From contig DMKG01000183.1 of the NCBI GenBank assembly GCA_003454415.1, positions 3,726 through 11,209 of the forward strand: 7,484 nt of DNA, in the 5' to 3' direction. The notes beneath the pieces were generated by a model. It saw nothing but the letters and a program-made list of their open reading frames with translations, did no database searches and had not been told where the DNA came from. Both the position numbers and the translations under genes were made by a program. This DNA is from Alphaproteobacteria bacterium (GTDB lineage Bacteria; Pseudomonadota; Alphaproteobacteria; UBA11222). The stretch's first letter is position 1. The number at the start of each line of letters is the position of its first letter. Shown piece after piece: positions 1-6,496 of this stretch.

Positions 1-498
1 GGCCTTGATCTGGATGCGCCGTTTCTCTGGATCACCATCTGGGTCATGATCGGGCGTATCGGACTTGGGATGATCATGCCCTCGATCACGACGGCGTCGA
101 TGGGAGGCCTGCCGCTGAACATGATTTCCCAGGCGTCGGGCATGAATAATTTCATCCGTCAGTTGGGCGGGGCGTTCGGCGTCAATCTCACCTCCATCCT
201 GCTCGCCCAGCGCACCAGCTTTCTGCTCGATCCCATAACGGCGACCCAGACCTCCGGAAACAGCGCGACACGTGAGGTTCTGGATGGACTTTCGGCCATG
301 CTGGACGGGGCGGGACTGAACGAACTGACCCAGCAAAGCGTAGCGCTGTTCTATCTGGGCCGGATGATTTATTCCCAGGCCTATATGCTGGCGTTTCGCG
401 ACGGGTTCACCATCCTGACCTGGGTTTTCGTGCTGGCCATTATCCCGGCGCTTTTGATCCGGAGGCGCCCCCCGCCCGCCCCCGTCCCCACCAGATGA
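1..498 (+). CDS. MFS drug exporter, DHA2 (EmrB/QacA-like) family, C-terminal part only
   Basis: The reading frame is open from the first base and ends at TGA 496-498, giving 165 residues; the start lies upstream of the window. It encodes the end of a 14-helix inner-membrane exporter that would expel hydrophobic compounds using the proton gradient. The fragment aligns without gaps to residues 372-528 of the complete transporter that follows: 111 of 157 positions are identical by hand count. Shared blocks include GRIGLGM, QASG.NNF.RQLGGAFGVNL and SQAYMLAFRD.FTILTWVF. It covers the late hydrophobic helices, the roughly 60-residue loop before the last helix, the final helix and a short basic, proline-rich tail (RRRPPPAP). 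The family is clear, the substrate is not. An EmrA-type membrane-fusion partner could lie upstream, but nothing in the window shows it. Confidence 0.92.
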   Translation, partial: GLDLDAPFLWITIWVMIGRIGLGMIMPSITTASMGGLPLNMISQASGMNNFIRQLGGAFGVNLTSILLAQRTSFLLDPITATQTSGNSATREVLDGLSAMLDGAGLNELTQQSVALFYLGRMIYSQAYMLAFRDGFTILTWVFVLAIIPALLIRRRPPPAPVPTR

Positions 499-562
499 AG
501 AGGATTGGCGCAAGGCGTGAATGCCGTTAATGTTCAGTGCAGGACTGTTTTTCTCAACATGA

Positions 563-588
563 AGCCTGTCCGCCCGGGCATACAGGCT
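563..588 (+). repeat. 7-bp inverted repeat (possible leader hairpin)
   Basis: AGCCTGT at 563-569 is the exact reverse complement of ACAGGCT at 582-588, leaving a 12-nt loop that contains the palindrome GCCCGGGC (572-579). It sits 65 bp after the first exporter's stop codon. The absence of a following T-tract argues against an intrinsic terminator. It could be an operator for a dimeric regulator, an mRNA stem, or chance. Confidence 0.3.
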
Positions 589-728
589 GCGGGAACAGAT
601 CCTCGAAGGGAAACAGACGAGGGCAAATTCCAGTACCGTGCTGGATTCTCCTGACAAGAAAAAATAAGGCGAAGGGGGAAACATTGGGGGACAAAACGGC
701 GCAGCCGCATGCCGAACCCCGGAATGAC

Positions 729-735
729 GGGAGAG
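729..735 (+). promoter_or_regulatory. Ribosome binding site of the second exporter
   Basis: GGGAGAG lies 7 nt before the ATG at 743. An in-frame TGA at 725-727 rules out any longer protein, so this site and the stop codon together fix the start. Confidence 0.7.
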
Positions 736-742
736 CCTGCCA

Positions 743-2353
743 ATGACCCCCCAGCAGGGTGGCCAGCCTTCATCTGCGGGCTTCGCCGCCTCACCCGCAA
801 TTGCGGAAAAGTTCGCACAGTTCGGACCGAGATACCGCATGTTTGCGGTACTGACCGCCATGATGGGCACACTGGCCACCCTGCTGCCTGCGACTATCGT
901 CAATGTGGTGATTCCTGAAATCATCGGCGCTTTCGGCATTGGGCAGGACAAGGCGCAATGGCTGGCCACGGGTTTCATGGCGTCAAGCACCATCACCATG
1001 CTGGCCAATAGCTGGATGGTGCACGCCGTCGGGGTGCGCGTTACGTTCCTGATCTCGCTGATCGTTTTCATGTGCGGCTCCATTGCCGGCCTGTTCGCGC
1101 CGAATGAGGATATTCTGATCGCCATCCGCGTTTTTCAGGGCGCGGCCGCTGGAGTGATGACGCCGCTGACCATGATGATCATGTTTCAGGTGTTCCCCCC
1201 TGATCAGCGCGGGCGGGCGATGGGTATTTTCGCCATGGGCACTGTCATGGCGCCGGCGCTCGGTCCCAGCATCGGCGGCCTTGTGATCGATTCTCTTGGA
1301 TGGCGCTATATCTTCTTTCTGGAACTCCCGCTGCTGTTCATCGCCCTCGCTTTGGGCTCCCTGTTTCTGACCGACAGGGAGGCGACCGGACCACGCGAGA
1401 AATTCGACTGGGCCGGGCTTTTTCTGGCGTCCATTTTCGTCGGATCATTGCTGGTGGGGCTGAGCGACGGACAACAGGACGGCTGGCATGAAAACCACGT
1501 GCTGGCGCTCTTGATCACGGCGGCGGTCTCCTTTGTGGCGTTCATTCTGCTGGAACTGGTGACGCCGCAGCCGCTGCTGCAATTGCGGGTTTTTCAGCAG
1601 CCCTCCTTTCCGATGGTGGCGATCATCCTGTTCGTGTTCGGCAACGGGCTTTTCGGCTCCACCTATCTGGCCCCTCTGTTCATGCAGACGGTGCAGGGCA
1701 GCACCGCCCTGTCGGCGGGCCTGATGCTGATGGCGCCGGGGCTCGTCATGATGTTCGTGTTTCCGGTCGCAGGCGCACTCAGCGACCGCTTCGGCCCGGT
1801 CCTTCCCATGGTCATAGGAATGGGACTGTTCGCCGTGTCCTGCTATCTCATGACGGGGCTTGATCTGAATGCCCCCTTTCTGACCATCACCCTGTGGATC
1901 ATTGTCGGGCGCATCGGGCTGGGCATGGTCATGCCCGCCATGACCGCCGCCGCCATGACGGGAATGCCGCTGCATCTGGTAGCGCAGGCTTCCGGTCTCA
2001 ATAATTTCACCCGGCAGCTTGGCGGGGCGTTCGGGGTCAACCTTTCCTCGATCCTTCTTTCCCAGCGGACTGATTTTTTCTCGGAAGCGATGGCGCCAAC
2101 CCAGACGGCTGGCAATACCGCCACACAGGAATTGCTGGACGGGCTGGGGGCCCTTTTTGAAAGGGCGGGACTGAGCGAACTGGCCCAGCAGGAAGTCGCC
2201 CTGTTCTATCTGGACAGGATGATCCATTCCCAGGCCTATATGCTGGCGTTCCGGGACGTATTCACCATCCTGACCTGGGTGTTCGTACTGGCGATCATCC
2301 CCGCGCTGATGATCCGCAGTCGCCCGGTTTCCCCCCCTGCGCCCGCCGTCTGA
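743..2353 (+). CDS. MFS drug exporter, DHA2 (EmrB/QacA-like) family, 14 membrane helices
   Basis: This complete 536-residue protein has the usual length for an EmrB/QacA-type proton-driven exporter in the inner membrane. The first 32 residues are hydrophilic; helix 1 starts near residue 34. Hydrophobic segments follow at about 73-94, 101-118, 125-147, 158-182, 187-208, 222-241, 252-270, 291-312, 323-343, 353-370, 379-403, 423-440 and 506-525. The exporter motif C is visible as APALGPSIGG (170-179), followed by GWRYIFFLELP (186-196), typical of DHA2 members. A motif-A-like GALSDRFGP lies at 344-352 in the second half, while the motif-A loop after helix 2 is degenerate (88-101). The 65-residue stretch before the last helix matches the loop seen in the upstream paralogue. 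The gene follows that paralogue in the same direction after 244 bp. The substrate cannot be read from the sequence. Confidence 0.95.
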   Translation: MTPQQGGQPSSAGFAASPAIAEKFAQFGPRYRMFAVLTAMMGTLATLLPATIVNVVIPEIIGAFGIGQDKAQWLATGFMASSTITMLANSWMVHAVGVRVTFLISLIVFMCGSIAGLFAPNEDILIAIRVFQGAAAGVMTPLTMMIMFQVFPPDQRGRAMGIFAMGTVMAPALGPSIGGLVIDSLGWRYIFFLELPLLFIALALGSLFLTDREATGPREKFDWAGLFLASIFVGSLLVGLSDGQQDGWHENHVLALLITAAVSFVAFILLELVTPQPLLQLRVFQQPSFPMVAIILFVFGNGLFGSTYLAPLFMQTVQGSTALSAGLMLMAPGLVMMFVFPVAGALSDRFGPVLPMVIGMGLFAVSCYLMTGLDLNAPFLTITLWIIVGRIGLGMVMPAMTAAAMTGMPLHLVAQASGLNNFTRQLGGAFGVNLSSILLSQRTDFFSEAMAPTQTAGNTATQELLDGLGALFERAGLSELAQQEVALFYLDRMIHSQAYMLAFRDVFTILTWVFVLAIIPALMIRSRPVSPPAPAV

Positions 2354-2424
2354 AAGGCGTCCGCAAAGGGTGATTAATCCGCCGGATCATGCTAGACTGA
2401 CGGCACGAAATCGCAAGACAGGTT

Positions 2425-2428
2425 AGGA
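2425..2428 (+). promoter_or_regulatory. Ribosome binding site of methylmalonyl-CoA mutase
   Basis: AGGA lies 6 nt before the ATG at 2435 and supports that start. The 81-bp gap after the exporter has no obvious terminator. A TAGACT hexamer (2393-2398) resembles a -10 box, but the matching -35 region is poor, so I do not call a promoter. Confidence 0.55.
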
Positions 2429-2434
2429 CAGTTA

Positions 2435-4582
2435 ATGGCGAAGAAACCCACACTCGACGATTGGCGCGCGCTGGCGGCGAAGGAGCTGGGCAAGCGGCCG
2501 CTGGAGGCGCTTGACTGGCATACGCCCGAAGGCATTACTGTCAAGCCGCTTTATACGGCCGGGGATGTGGCGGATCTGGATTTTACCTCCAGCCTGCCCG
2601 GCTTTTCGCCCTATGTGCGCGGGGTCAGGGCGACCATGTATGCGGGCAGGCCCTGGACCGTACGCCAATATGCGGGCTTTTCCACCGCCGAGGAGTCCAA
2701 CGCCTTCTACCGGCGCAATCTGGCGGCGGGGCAGATGGGCCTTTCGGTCGCCTTCGATCTCGCGACCCATCGCGGCTATGACAGCGATCATCCGCGCGTC
2801 ACCGGCGATGTAGGCAAGGCGGGTGTGGCGATCGATTCCGTCGAGGACATGAAAATCCTGTTCGACGGCATCCCCCTCGACAAGATGTCCGTGTCGATGA
2901 CCATGAACGGGGCGGTGATCCCCATTCTCGCCAATTACATTGTCGCCGCCGAGGAACAGGGCGTGAGCACGGACAAGCTCGCGGGCACGATCCAGAACGA
3001 TATCCTGAAAGAGTTCATGGTCCGCAACACCTATATCTATCCGCCCGAACCCAGCATGAGGATCATCGCCGACATCATCGCCTATGCCTCCCGGCATATG
3101 CCGAAATTCAATACGATTTCGATTTCCGGCTATCACATGCAGGAAGCGGGCGCGACCCAGGTCCAGGAACTGGCCTTCACCCTTGCGGATGGCAAGGAAT
3201 ATGTGCGCGCCGCCCTTGCCGCCGGGCTGGATGTGGACGATTTTGCGCCGCGTCTTTCGTTTTTCTTCGCTATCGGCATGAACTTCTTCATGGAGGTGGC
3301 GAAACTGCGCGCCGCGCGGCTGTTATGGGCCGAAATCATGGACGAATTCGGCGCGAAGAATCCGCAAAGCGCCATGCTCCGCACCCATTGCCAGACCAGC
3401 GGCGTGTCGCTGACCGAGCAGGATCCCTACAACAACGTGGTGCGCACGGCGTTCGAGGCTCTTGCCGCCGCCCTTGGCGGCACGCAAAGCCTGCACACCA
3501 ACGCTCTGGACGAGGCGATCGCCCTGCCGACGGATTTTTCCGCCCGCATTGCGCGCAATACCCAGCTCATCCTGCAGGAGGAAACGGGCGTCTGCAATGT
3601 GGTGGATCCGCTGGGCGGATCCTACTATATCGAGGCGCTGACCCACGAACTGGCGTCTGCCGCCCGCAAACTCATCGCCGAGGTGGAGGAGATGGGCGGC
3701 ATGACGAAGGCGGTCGCCAGCGGCATGCCGAAACTGCAGATCGAAGAGGCGGCGGCGCGGCGGCAGGCCCGTATCGACCGCGGCGAGGAAGTGATTGTCG
3801 GCGTCAACCGTTATCAGGTCAGCGGCGGGGAGCCGATGGACATCCTCGACGTCGATAATGCGAAAGTGCGCGATCAGCAGGTCGCGCGCCTGCAGAAAAC
3901 CCGCGCATCCCGTGATGAGGCCAGATGCCGCGCGGCGCTGGCGGCGCTGACCAAGGGGGCTGCGGGCGCCGGCAATCTGCTGGAACTGGCGGTTGACGCG
4001 GCGCGCGCGCGGGCTACTGTAGGGGAAATCTCGGACGCCATGGAAGAGGTCTTCGGCCGCCACCGCGCCCAGGTCCAGTCCATAGCCGGCGTTTACGGCG
4101 CGGCCTATGAAGGGGATGCGGGTTTTGCGAAAATCCAGGATGACGTCGCCGCGTTCGCGCGTGAGGAAGGCCGCCGCCCGCGCATGCTGGTGGTGAAGAT
4201 GGGACAGGATGGCCATGACCGGGGCGCAAAAGTGATCGCCACCGCCTTCGCCGATATCGGCTTTGACGTCGATGTGGGGCCGCTGTTTCAGACTCCCGCC
4301 GAAGCGGCGCGCGACGCCGTGGAAAACGACGTGCATGTGGTCGGCGTTTCCTCCCAGGCGGCGGGACACAAGACCCTTGTCCCCGAGCTGATCGGCGAGC
4401 TGAAAAAACAGAAGGCGGAAGACATTCTCGTGGTCTGCGGCGGCGTCATCCCGCAACAGGATTATGATTACCTGTACAAGGCAGGGGTCGCGGGTATTTT
4501 CGGGCCGGGCACGAATATCCCGCTGGCGGCGGCGAAAATCCTTGAACTTATCCGCGCGCACCGCCCGCTGGCTGCGGAATAG
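2435..4582 (+). CDS. scpA: Methylmalonyl-CoA mutase, adenosylcobalamin-dependent, single chain
   Basis: The enzyme interconverts (R)-methylmalonyl-CoA and succinyl-CoA in the cytoplasm, the step that feeds propionyl-CoA, odd-chain fatty acids and some amino acids into the TCA cycle. At 715 residues it is the full-length catalytic type with both domains. The N-terminal TIM barrel (about 35-560) carries YAGFST (79-84, the substrate-binding tyrosine region), [13 protein letters not shown] (197-209) and [10 protein letters not shown] (231-240, active-site Tyr233-His234). The barrel ends with [16 protein letters not shown]. The C-terminal B12 domain (about 582-710) has the D592-x-H594-x-x-G597 signature, His594 being the expected lower cobalt ligand, then GVSSQAAGH and [10 protein letters not shown]. 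All key motifs are intact. No epimerase, MeaB/ArgK-type chaperone or propionyl-CoA carboxylase is in the window. The gene is also named mcmA, bhbA or mutB; isobutyryl- or ethylmalonyl-CoA mutases are related but less like this protein. Confidence 0.96.
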   Translation: MAKKPTLDDWRALAAKELGKRPLEALDWHTPEGITVKPLYTAGDVADLDFTSSLPGFSPYVRGVRATMYAGRPWTVRQYAGFSTAEESNAFYRRNLAAGQMGLSVAFDLATHRGYDSDHPRVTGDVGKAGVAIDSVEDMKILFDGIPLDKMSVSMTMNGAVIPILANYIVAAEEQGVSTDKLAGTIQNDILKEFMVRNTYIYPPEPSMRIIADIIAYASRHMPKFNTISISGYHMQEAGATQVQELAFTLADGKEYVRAALAAGLDVDDFAPRLSFFFAIGMNFFMEVAKLRAARLLWAEIMDEFGAKNPQSAMLRTHCQTSGVSLTEQDPYNNVVRTAFEALAAALGGTQSLHTNALDEAIALPTDFSARIARNTQLILQEETGVCNVVDPLGGSYYIEALTHELASAARKLIAEVEEMGGMTKAVASGMPKLQIEEAAARRQARIDRGEEVIVGVNRYQVSGGEPMDILDVDNAKVRDQQVARLQKTRASRDEARCRAALAALTKGAAGAGNLLELAVDAARARATVGEISDAMEEVFGRHRAQVQSIAGVYGAAYEGDAGFAKIQDDVAAFAREEGRRPRMLVVKMGQDGHDRGAKVIATAFADIGFDVDVGPLFQTPAEAARDAVENDVHVVGVSSQAAGHKTLVPELIGELKKQKAEDILVVCGGVIPQQDYDYLYKAGVAGIFGPGTNIPLAAAKILELIRAHRPLAAE

Positions 4583-4587
4583 GGGGA
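4582..4587 (+). promoter_or_regulatory. Ribosome binding site of the MBL-fold hydrolase
   Basis: GGGGGA overlaps the last base of the mutase stop codon (TAG 4580-4582) and lies 3 nt before ATG 4591, a rather short spacing. The overlap suggests that translation of the two genes is coupled. Confidence 0.5.
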
Positions 4588-4590
4588 ATC

Positions 4591-5499
4591 ATGTCTGTCG
4601 TCATTCCATATGTCCGTGAGCTGAATTTCGAATATGGCGCCATGGAGCGCGTCTCTCCCATGATCCGCCGCGTGATCGCCCGCAATCCCAGCGGCTTCAC
4701 CCAGCATGGAACCGGCACCTATGTGATCGGCCAGGGAGAGGTCGCGGTGATCGATCCGGGCCCGCTGGACATGGCGCATGTTAGGGCGATCATGGATGGT
4801 CTGCGGGGTGAGACCATCACCCATATCCTGATCACCCATACCCATATGGACCACTCCCCCGCCACGGCTCCGCTCAAGGAGCTCAGCAACAACCCCCGCT
4901 CCTACGGGTTTGGCCCGCATGGCGTGGGCAAGAAAGTGCTGGTGGGCCAGAGCGTGGAGGCGGGCGGCGACAAGGATTTCGTTCCCGATGTGACAGTGCG
5001 CCATGGCGAAGTGATCCGTGGCAAGGGATGGACGTTTGAATGCGTGCATACGCCGGGGCACACCTCCAATCACCTCTGCTTTGGCCTGCGCGAGGAAAAA
5101 GCGCTGTTTACCGGGGATCATGTGATGGGCTGGTCAACCACGGTGATCTCTCCTCCCGATGGCGACATGAAGGATTACATGCACAGCCTGGAAATCCTGC
5201 TGGACCGCGACGATGAAATTTATTGGCCGACCCATGGCCCCGCCATCAGGGATCCGCAGAATTTCGTGCGCGCCTATATCGCCCACCGGCATGAGCGCGA
5301 AGCGCAGATCATGGCCTGCCTGAAGGAGGGCGTGGGACGCATCGCCGATATGGTGCCGGTGATGTACAGGGATGTGGACGCGAAATTATGGCCGGCCGCC
5401 GGGCGTTCGGTGCTCGCCCACCTGCTGCATATGGTGGATACAGGCCGCGCAGCCTGTGAAGGGGAAGCGGGCGCGGATTCGATCTACCGGGCGGCGTGA
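4591..5499 (+). CDS. Metallo-beta-lactamase-fold hydrolase, LACTB2-like
   Basis: This 302-residue cytoplasmic protein has the full set of zinc ligands of the glyoxalase II/LACTB2 branch: HTHMDH (His83, His85, Asp87, His88), His157 in TPGHTSNH, Asp176 in TGDHVMG and His215 in PTHG. A dinuclear zinc hydrolase is therefore expected. After residue 230 the chain continues into a region like the winged-helix tail of LACTB2, with a helical HRHEREAQIM segment and the later pattern AAGRSVLAHLLHM...GRA. There is no signal peptide. Human LACTB2 is an endoribonuclease, while other relatives act on thioesters such as S-lactoylglutathione, so the substrate here is open. The gene starts 8 nt after the mutase stop, so the two are probably co-transcribed. 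A role in clearing a CoA thioester or acting on RNA is inference. Later in-frame methionines exist (residues 18 and 24), but the first ATG has the ribosome site. Confidence 0.9.
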   Translation: MSVVIPYVRELNFEYGAMERVSPMIRRVIARNPSGFTQHGTGTYVIGQGEVAVIDPGPLDMAHVRAIMDGLRGETITHILITHTHMDHSPATAPLKELSNNPRSYGFGPHGVGKKVLVGQSVEAGGDKDFVPDVTVRHGEVIRGKGWTFECVHTPGHTSNHLCFGLREEKALFTGDHVMGWSTTVISPPDGDMKDYMHSLEILLDRDDEIYWPTHGPAIRDPQNFVRAYIAHRHEREAQIMACLKEGVGRIADMVPVMYRDVDAKLWPAAGRSVLAHLLHMVDTGRAACEGEAGADSIYRAA

Positions 5500-5604
5500 A
5501 CGATTTGAATTGCAGCGCCTTACTGGCGTCGCGGGCCGCCAAGCGGCAGCGCGATCCGGGAATGCGCATCATTCCTCCGGTAAAGTGTGTGAAATCATAG
5601 AAAT
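5500..5604 (+). other. Intergenic spacer with two small adjacent stems
   Basis: The 105-bp gap between the MBL-fold gene and the phosphatase gene holds two short neighbouring stems: GCGCC/GGCGT (5515-5529, loop of 5, one G-T pair) and GCCGC/GCGGC (5535-5547, loop CAA). There is no T-run behind them, so a classical terminator is not supported. A promoter for the phosphatase would have to lie here or further upstream, but I see no good hexamer pair. Confidence 0.3.
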
Positions 5605-6408
5605 ATGCAGGATGCGGAATTACGCGAACTGATCACCTTCGCCGGCAGCCTTGCCGATGCGGCAAGGGATGTGATCCGGCCGCATTTCCGCGCGCCTCTC
5701 GCCGTTGAAAACAAGAAGAATGGCGGGGAATTCGACCCCGTCACCATCGCCGACCGTGACGCCGAAAATATCATCCGTGAACGGATTATGGAAAAATATC
5801 CGGAGCATGGAGTTCTGGGCGAGGAGTTTGGCCATACGCTGAGCCGGAACGGCTTCACCTGGTGCATCGACCCGATTGACGGCACACGCGCCTTCATCAC
5901 CGGGGTCCCGCAATGGGGGGTGCTGATCGCGCTTTTTGAGGACGAAACCCCCGTGCTCGGCATCATGGATCAGCCCTATACCGGGGAACGCTTCACCGGC
6001 AGCAGGTTCGGGGCAACGCTGACCCAGGGCGCGCGCACCACGCGGCTGCGCACCCGCGCCTGCGCCGGTCTTGACGGCGCCGTTCTGACCACCACCCATC
6101 CCGGCGCTTTCGGAAAAAAATCCGAACACGAGGCTTATCTGCGCGTGGCGGCGCAGACGCGCCTGCACCGGTATGGCGGAGATTGTTATGCTTACGCCAT
6201 GCTGGCGCATGGACTGATCGATCTGGTGATCGAAACCGCCCTGCAGCCTTATGACATTCAGGCGCTGATTCCGATCATAGAGGCTGCGGGGGGCGTCATC
6301 ACCAACTGGCGCGGCGGCCCCGCCCATCATGGCGGCCAGGTGATCGCTGCGGGGGATGCGCGCCTGCATGCTGCGGCGCTGGCGATAGTGCAGCCGGACG
6401 CGGAATGA
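5605..6408 (+). CDS. hisN: Histidinol-phosphatase, inositol monophosphatase family
   Basis: The protein has 267 residues, normal for a soluble Mg2+-dependent phosphatase of the IMPase superfamily. Metal-binding motifs are intact: GEEFG (72-76, Glu73), CIDPIDGTRAF (87-97, Asp89 and Asp92) and PYDIQALIPIIEAAGG (215-230, Asp217). The GGDCYAYAMLAHG block (191-203) and the PYD-IQALIPIIE version of the last motif are those I associate with alphaproteobacterial HisN, which dephosphorylates L-histidinol phosphate to L-histidinol in histidine synthesis. Inositol-1-phosphatase (SuhB) or another sugar-phosphate phosphatase is the main alternative. No other his gene is in the window. The ATG at 5605 is the only sensible start because an in-frame TGA lies at 5590-5592, yet the bases before it (AATCATAGAAAT) contain no Shine-Dalgarno sequence, so initiation may be weak or unusual. 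Confidence 0.85.
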   Translation: MQDAELRELITFAGSLADAARDVIRPHFRAPLAVENKKNGGEFDPVTIADRDAENIIRERIMEKYPEHGVLGEEFGHTLSRNGFTWCIDPIDGTRAFITGVPQWGVLIALFEDETPVLGIMDQPYTGERFTGSRFGATLTQGARTTRLRTRACAGLDGAVLTTTHPGAFGKKSEHEAYLRVAAQTRLHRYGGDCYAYAMLAHGLIDLVIETALQPYDIQALIPIIEAAGGVITNWRGGPAHHGGQVIAAGDARLHAAALAIVQPDAE

Positions 6409-6496
6409 AATAATCCGAGGCGGGGCGCAAAGGACCCGCGAGTCAGCGCCGCGCTTGCGTGGAGGCTGGCGACCCAATGACCAGCATTATGGCTGT

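Larger units (their letters stand above)
499..742 (+). other. Intergenic spacer between tandem exporter genes
   Basis: This 244-bp spacer separates the two paralogous exporters. I see no convincing gene in it. It contains a 7-bp inverted repeat (563-588) and a small stem (630-635 with 639-644, one G-T pair) but no run of T after either, so neither looks like a classical intrinsic terminator. A TTGACA-like hexamer (CTGACA, 651-656) has no good -10 partner at the usual distance. Tiny frames exist, one of 10 codons (530-562) whose stop overlaps the ATG of a 31-codon frame (559-654). A third, GTG-initiated frame (537-746) ends in an ATGA overlap with the next gene. None has coding character I would trust. 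The spacer is long enough to hold a promoter or operator for the second exporter, but I cannot point to one. Confidence 0.5.

Noticed and set aside
537..746. GTG-initiated 69-codon frame ending in an ATGA overlap with the second exporter
   Set aside because: The overlap looks like translational coupling, but the product (many Cys, Gly, Arg, Pro) lacks normal codon bias, has no ribosome site and resembles no family I know.
1445..2227. Long minus-strand frame of 260 codons opposite the second exporter
   Set aside because: It lies inside a clear membrane-protein gene; its translation is rich in His, Gln, Arg and Gly, as expected for the antisense of GC-rich codons, and shows no family motif.
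2371..2398. Possible promoter before the mutase (TGATTA, 17-nt scale spacing, TAGACT)
   Set aside because: The -10 match is only moderate and the -35 match is poor; in GC-rich Alphaproteobacteria such matches occur often by chance.
3604..3622. Perfect 7-bp inverted repeat (GGATCCG, 5-nt loop, CGGATCC) inside the mutase gene
   Set aside because: It encodes the conserved VDPLGGS motif, so the symmetry is explained by protein constraint plus codon bias; no T-run or boundary lies nearby.
3323..4561. Minus-strand frame of 412 codons opposite the mutase
   Set aside because: The plus strand encodes the mutase with all its conserved motifs. The antisense frame is long only because stop codons are rare in this composition; its product is Arg/His/Gly-rich with no recognisable domain.
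5620..6477. Minus-strand frame of 285 codons opposite hisN
   Set aside because: It is the antisense shadow of a well-supported phosphatase gene; no motif and no ribosome site support it.
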